Of a DNA stretch of 12,627 bases, positions 9,665 to 12,627 are shown in pieces. The position numbers were made by a program, and so were the translations under genes. The notes beneath the pieces were generated by a model, which was given only the letters and a program-made list of their open reading frames with translations, had not been told where the DNA came from and ran no database searches. Source of the stretch: Deltaproteobacteria bacterium (GTDB lineage Bacteria > Desulfobacterota > Binatia > UBA9968); NCBI GenBank assembly GCA_016183145.1, contig JACPFE010000439.1, positions 10,217 through 22,843 of the forward strand, in the 5' to 3' direction. Numbering within the stretch: position 1 is the first letter of the stretch; each line of letters opens with the position of its first letter.

Positions 9665-9697
9665 GTTTCGGGAAGCTCCTTAACGACAAAAAACATT

Positions 9698-11023
9698 TTA
9701 GCTTTTTTCGCCCGGCTCATCAACCACTGAGGGCGGCGGATCGATCTGCGCAACCTTCGCCCTTTCAAGTAAATAGCTTACCGTCCGGTCGAAGACTAAC
9801 TGGGCGCGTAATTCGTCACGGGCATCCGGCCTGGAATAAATGTCGCGCACCGTTTTTGCCCGTTCGCCGGCGGCACGGACCAACTGATCGACTCTTTCCC
9901 GTACGTCGTTTTCCGTGACCTCGATTTTTTCGAGCTGAGAGATCCTCTCGATGAGCAGCGTGGCCCGGACTTGGCGCGCGGCCCGGGTCTCGAGACTCTT
10001 TCGCGTCTCATCCGGAGAAGGCGCCGGACTGGAATCGGACGGCGGCTGTCGAGAGGCCTGCTCTTGATAGCGCTCCATGAGGTACCGGGTCTGCCGTTCC
10101 ACCATCGAGCCGGGCGGCGTTATGGGATGCTTCTCAATGAGCCGACCGATGAGCTGCTCCTTCAGCCCCTCATTTTGAATATGCTTGATCTCATCTTCGA
10201 GGCGGGCGCGAATCTTTTCTCTCAACTCTGCCAAAGACGCGCATTCACCGTGATCCTTCGCGAAGTCATCGTCAAGAGCGGGTAATACCTTCTCTTTGAT
10301 CTCCCGCGCAACCAGAGAAAAATCGACGGTTTTGCCGGCGATTTCCTTGTTCGGGTAATCGTCAGGATACTTGATCTGAACCGTCCGCTGTTCTCCCAAT
10401 TCGAGTCCGGCAACCGCGTCTTCAAATTGCGGCAACGCGTGTCCGCCGCCGACTTCAAGCACGTAGTTTTCTCCCTTGCCGCCGGCAAACGGCTTGCCGC
10501 CGATGGAGCCTTCAAAATCCAGAGTCGCAAAATCGCCACGCTGTACGATCTTTCTGTCACCCACCACCTCCAAGCGCGCGTGCCCTTCTTGGAACCTGCC
10601 GAGGGCCGCCTGCACTTGAGCGTCCGAGATGGTTAGCTTAACTTTTTGGAGTTCCACGCCCAAGTAATCCTTGGCTTCGATTTCGGGCTTGACTTCAAAC
10701 ACGGCGGAAAAAGAAAACGGCCGGCCCTCCACCAGCTCATTGGCTTCGACTTCCGGCCGGGAAACGATTTGAAGACCCCTTTCCTTGATCACCTCGCCCA
10801 GGGATTCCTCTACAAGATGGGATCGAACCTCTCCCTTGATTTCGTCACCATAGATCCCCTGCAACACGTGGCGCGGTATCTTACCGGGACGAAAACCTTT
10901 AACGCGAACCCGTTGTCCAAGATTCTTATAGGCGCGGGAAAATTCGCTCGTGACCGTCTCCGGCGGCAGCTCGACGCTGATTTTTCTCTGGACGGGACCT
11001 AATTCATTGACATCTATTTTCAT
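9698..11023 (-). CDS. tig: trigger factor, ribosome-associated chaperone
   Basis: 441 residues from the ATG at 11023 (MKIDVNELGPVQRKISVELP). The frame extends 13 codons to a TTG at 11062, but that part is not family-like. Trigger factor binds ribosomal protein L23 at the exit tunnel and shelters nascent chains. The ribosome-binding signature GFRPGKIP falls at 43-50, the position of GFRKGKVP in E. coli. An FKBP-type prolyl isomerase domain (about 165-245, FATLDFEG to FSLVAREI) follows, then the helical C-terminal arms. Within the arms is a Pro/Ser-rich, likely disordered stretch QPPSDSSPAPSPDE. The ATG lacks a clear Shine-Dalgarno. It is first of the tig-clpP-clpX-lon series; tRNA-Leu lies 128 nt upstream on the same strand. 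Confidence 0.96.
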   Translation of the reverse strand: MKIDVNELGPVQRKISVELPPETVTSEFSRAYKNLGQRVRVKGFRPGKIPRHVLQGIYGDEIKGEVRSHLVEESLGEVIKERGLQIVSRPEVEANELVEGRPFSFSAVFEVKPEIEAKDYLGVELQKVKLTISDAQVQAALGRFQEGHARLEVVGDRKIVQRGDFATLDFEGSIGGKPFAGGKGENYVLEVGGGHALPQFEDAVAGLELGEQRTVQIKYPDDYPNKEIAGKTVDFSLVAREIKEKVLPALDDDFAKDHGECASLAELREKIRARLEDEIKHIQNEGLKEQLIGRLIEKHPITPPGSMVERQTRYLMERYQEQASRQPPSDSSPAPSPDETRKSLETRAARQVRATLLIERISQLEKIEVTENDVRERVDQLVRAAGERAKTVRDIYSRPDARDELRAQLVFDRTVSYLLERAKVAQIDPPPSVVDEPGEKS

Positions 11024-11151
11024 GACCGTAGCCAAAGCGTGACTTGGTTCCTTCCCGTGCAATACGAAATAAGCACAAACGCGCGCTCATAGCCATAAGG
11101 GGATAACCACCCGGTAACCAATCTTTCTCGTGGCGCGATACCGGCAGTCCT

Positions 11152-11234
11152 TGGTGCGAGAGGGGGGACTCGAACCCCCACGGTTGCCCGCTAGATCCTA
11201 AGTCTAGTGCGTCTGCCAATTCCGCCACTCTCGC
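11152..11234 (-). tRNA. tRNA-Leu (anticodon UAG)
   Basis: An 83-nt class II tRNA with acceptor GCGAGAG/CTCTCGC, discriminator A (a leucine identity element) and encoded CCA. The anticodon stem CTAGA/TCTAG encloses CTTAGGA, giving TAG, which reads CUA and CUG-type codons. The variable arm CGG-GCAA-CCG is short for class II. No terminator is visible between it and tig, so tRNA and chaperone may share a primary transcript. Confidence 0.97.
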
Positions 11235-11287
11235 ATGCAAAACGACCGAAAATAAGAGACCTTTCCACGTTTGCCAATTGAGTATGG

Positions 11288-11316
11288 AGAGTAGGAAACA
11301 CGCCGGGGCAAGTCAA
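11288..11316 (-). promoter_or_regulatory. candidate sigma70 promoter for tRNA-Leu and possibly the tig operon
   Basis: On the minus strand TTGACT (11316-11311, 5 of 6 bases) is followed by 17 nt and TACTCT (11293-11288, 3 of 6, keeping the important T1, A2 and T6). The start would fall near 11281, about 47 nt before the tRNA. No heat-shock CIRCE element is visible. The remainder of 11235-11450 holds no gene; a 6-bp inverted repeat TCCGAT/ATCGGA near 11402-11419 has no T run. Confidence 0.4.
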
Positions 11317-11450
11317 GTGCAGGGGATGCAATGCCCATAACAATACCACGAACCGCGCCGGACAAGCGACAAACTATCGCACAAAATTAGCAGAATTACC
11401 GTCCGATGGAGGGATCGGAAAAGGGAGTAAGACAATTCCCTCGCCGACGT

Positions 11451-11774
11451 TCAAGGCCTATCGGCGCGCCGCACGGCGCATTCGGCGCAAGGGCAGAGCG
11501 ATCTTAAGTAATCGTAGGTGTAGATTCCTGTGCTGTGACCGTCGCGCCATCTAAATTCGACCGCATAGTTTCCTACCCCGCGAATCTCTTCCAGGGCCGC
11601 CCCCGGGACTGAGATGAAGCGGGTCTGCGCCCCATGCCCCTGACACAACGCACATGGGCAATAGCCGCGAAGATATTCTTGCTCATACTCCCCCACGTGG
11701 CCGTCATTCCAAGTGATCCGAATGGTCCCTTTAGCTTTGGCATGGTTAATTTCCGTGGGGAAGCAAGTATTCAT
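11451..11774 (-). CDS. DUF971 / GBBH-like N-terminal domain protein
   Basis: 107 residues. It matches my recollection of the DUF971 family, a small domain also found at the N terminus of gamma-butyrobetaine hydroxylase and fused to some Mrp/ApbC proteins; its biochemical role is unclear. Each half has a WxDGH motif (22-26 and 76-80), then YLR, then CxCxxC: CPCALC (39-44) and CPCAEC (94-99). Six cysteines in this arrangement suggest metal binding, which is inference. The ATG at 11774 has no visible Shine-Dalgarno. No neighbour hints at a pathway; the next gene upstream on the strand is the unknown protein at 11861-12385. Confidence 0.8.
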   Translation of the reverse strand: MNTCFPTEINHAKAKGTIRITWNDGHVGEYEQEYLRGYCPCALCQGHGAQTRFISVPGAALEEIRGVGNYAVEFRWRDGHSTGIYTYDYLRSLCPCAECAVRRADRP

Positions 11775-11814
11775 GGAATCGGTATTGACTGGGTTTGTGA
11801 TGAACCTGATTCAG

Positions 11815-11826
11815 ACCAGATCTGGT
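11815..11826. repeat. 12-bp perfect palindrome upstream of the DUF971 gene
   Basis: ACCAGATCTGGT lies 40 nt before the DUF971 start. On the minus strand it falls inside a 17-nt spacer between TTGTAA and CTGAAT, a very weak promoter match. Palindromes of this length are expected a few times by chance in a window this size, so an operator role is only a possibility. Confidence 0.25.
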
Positions 11827-11860
11827 AGTGGTTACAAGAACAAAGGCGCAGCACCCGTAA

Positions 11861-12385
11861 TTACAGTTCGACCAAAAAATCTCCCGACACCGTCATAAAA
11901 CCAACTTTTGTCCGGTTGACCAGATAAGGTCGTGGTCCAAGATCGGGACGGTTAAGCAGCGTCGCATTCGTGACGGGAATAAATCTTGTCTTAACCATCA
12001 ATAGCTCCTGAAGCGCGCCTCCTGGAACGATATGAATATTCCCCTGAAGCCAATACGGGCCAACACTAAGCAACGCTCTGCTGGTGTTCTTTTTAACGTA
12101 CAGACTTTCGAGACCCGGCCGGTCATTGCGCAACTGGGAACTGAGATCAGCAATCAAGAACACCTCCTGCATATAAATGAGGTACTGATCAGAGCCGGCC
12201 ACGATGATTTTCCGCTCCAAGTTTTCCAGCGTAGCATCTCGCAGCGAGAAAACCTCGTCGCCGCCGCACAACGTCAAATAGTTGCTCAGCCGATCCTGGT
12301 TGGTGACGAGAACGCCCCGCACCACCGCCGATTGAAGGTAGACCTCCAAAGACATTGTATACGTTAGGTTTTCTTGCGGAGCCAT
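11861..12385 (-). CDS. unrecognised protein of two similar beta-rich halves
   Basis: I do not recognise this gene securely. From the ATG at 12385 it has 174 residues; GGGA lies 6 nt upstream. The frame continues to a TTG at 12523, but that extension overlaps the end of the RHS gene and crosses the likely promoter, so it is probably not translated. Two halves align: residues 13-81 and 95-166 share a glycine after a hydrophobic strand (G24/G115), a short leucine-rich turn, DATL/NATL (50-53/140-143) and YLIY/YLVN (68-71/154-157) before another strand. No signal peptide or membrane segment is seen. This recalls short uncharacterised beta domains such as DUF6812, but that link is from memory and unverified. 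Confidence 0.6.
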   Translation of the reverse strand: MAPQENLTYTMSLEVYLQSAVVRGVLVTNQDRLSNYLTLCGGDEVFSLRDATLENLERKIIVAGSDQYLIYMQEVFLIADLSSQLRNDRPGLESLYVKKNTSRALLSVGPYWLQGNIHIVPGGALQELLMVKTRFIPVTNATLLNRPDLGPRPYLVNRTKVGFMTVSGDFLVEL

Positions 12386-12425
12386 CTCTTGTCCCAGCCG
12401 GGAGAACCCATTCCGGCGCGACGTA

Positions 12426-12456
12426 AATATAATTATCTCACTACTAGCCCGGCTAG
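12426..12456 (-). promoter_or_regulatory. AT-rich promoter candidate with adjoining inverted repeat
   Basis: On the minus strand TATATT (12431-12426) is a 5-of-6 -10 match about 40 nt before the unknown gene's ATG. No good -35 stands at the right distance. Just upstream is the inverted repeat CTAGCC-c-GGCTAG (12444-12456), which could be an operator or chance. The segment is clearly more AT-rich than the RHS sequence next to it. Confidence 0.25.
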
Positions 12457-12500
12457 ACAACTGGCGCCCGGCGAAGGGCGCATATGGATGAACGCGGCAA

Positions 12501-12627
12501 TCAATCGGGTGAAGTTCGGCCAAGCGCGTCGTAGGAAAACGAAGTGACTCGCCCTTCGTTGTTCGTGATCGAAGTCAATCGGTTCAGCGCGTCGTCGGTG
12601 TATGTCGTCAGCCCCGCGGCGGATCGA
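12501..12627 (-). CDS. 3' end of an RHS/YD-repeat protein, possibly truncated
   Basis: Partial, running off the right edge. Reading from base 12626, the 41 codons to TGA (12503-12501) encode YTDDALNRLTSITNNEG and then SFSYDALGRTSPD. These fit the YD repeat of RHS proteins, in which YDALGRL.S is the core of each unit. RHS proteins wrap toxins or form long surface or secreted shells. The frame stops five residues after a YDALGR core, inside a repeat, with no tip domain. This suggests a gene broken by a stop or frameshift, or a remnant, but only the last 127 bp are visible. The family call is firm; the state of the gene is not. Confidence 0.75.
   Translation of the reverse strand, partial: RSAAGLTTYTDDALNRLTSITNNEGRVTSFSYDALGRTSPD

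Noticed and set aside
11004..11240. Minus-strand open frame with ELADALDLGSSG...GFESPLSH
   Set aside because: It is a translation of tRNA-Leu plus flanking sequence, another common false protein.
11815..11826. Palindrome ACCAGATCTGGT as a defined operator
   Set aside because: About three perfect 12-bp palindromes are expected by chance in this length; kept only as a low-confidence repeat.
12386..12523. N-terminal extension of the unknown protein to a TTG start
   Set aside because: It overlaps the RHS reading frame, crosses the AT-rich promoter-like segment and lies outside the two-half repeat structure.

Overview
The window reads as chromosomal core sequence from a Gram-negative (diderm) bacterium of moderately high GC. 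LptF and LptG, the lipopolysaccharide exporter permeases, require an outer membrane. Two gene orders resemble those of Proteobacteria: tRNA-Thr/tRNA-Tyr/(tRNA-Gly) and tig-clpP-clpX-lon-hup. Protein character suggests a deltaproteobacterium-like or related uncultured lineage, but this is an impression and not a placement.

Layout, left to right. Positions 1-1294 (minus strand) hold rlmB, then tRNA-Thr(UGU) and tRNA-Tyr(GUA); the last five bases look like the start of a tRNA-Gly. Positions 1365-3681 (plus strand) hold lptF-lptG, divergent from rlmB. Positions 3716-4547 (minus) hold the ribosomal pair rplM-rpsI, convergent with lptG. Positions 4600-4837 (minus) hold tRNA-Asp(GUC) and tRNA-Val(UAC), separated by a small 7-bp-period repeat. 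Positions 4928-11234 (minus) form one long protein quality-control block, transcribed as tRNA-Leu(UAG), tig, clpP, clpX, lon, hup. Positions 11451-12627 (minus) are accessory in flavour: a DUF971-type protein with two cysteine clusters, an unrecognised protein made of two similar halves, and the 3' end of an RHS/YD-repeat gene that stops inside a repeat.

How the genes work together. Trigger factor meets nascent chains at the ribosome. ClpXP and Lon degrade misfolded, tagged or regulatory proteins. The HU-like protein compacts DNA. The cluster is tightly packed, with gaps of 33, 20 and 11 nt from tig to lon, and hup appears to have its own strong promoter. That promoter's -35 box lies mostly in the loop of an 11-bp hairpin just behind lon.

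Most of the window is conserved housekeeping sequence, and I found no clear new defence, mobile or biosynthetic system. The points most worth a second look are the two-halved unknown protein next to the broken-looking RHS end, the duplicated CxCxxC motifs of the DUF971 protein, the heptad repeat between tRNA genes, and the hairpin/promoter overlap upstream of hup.
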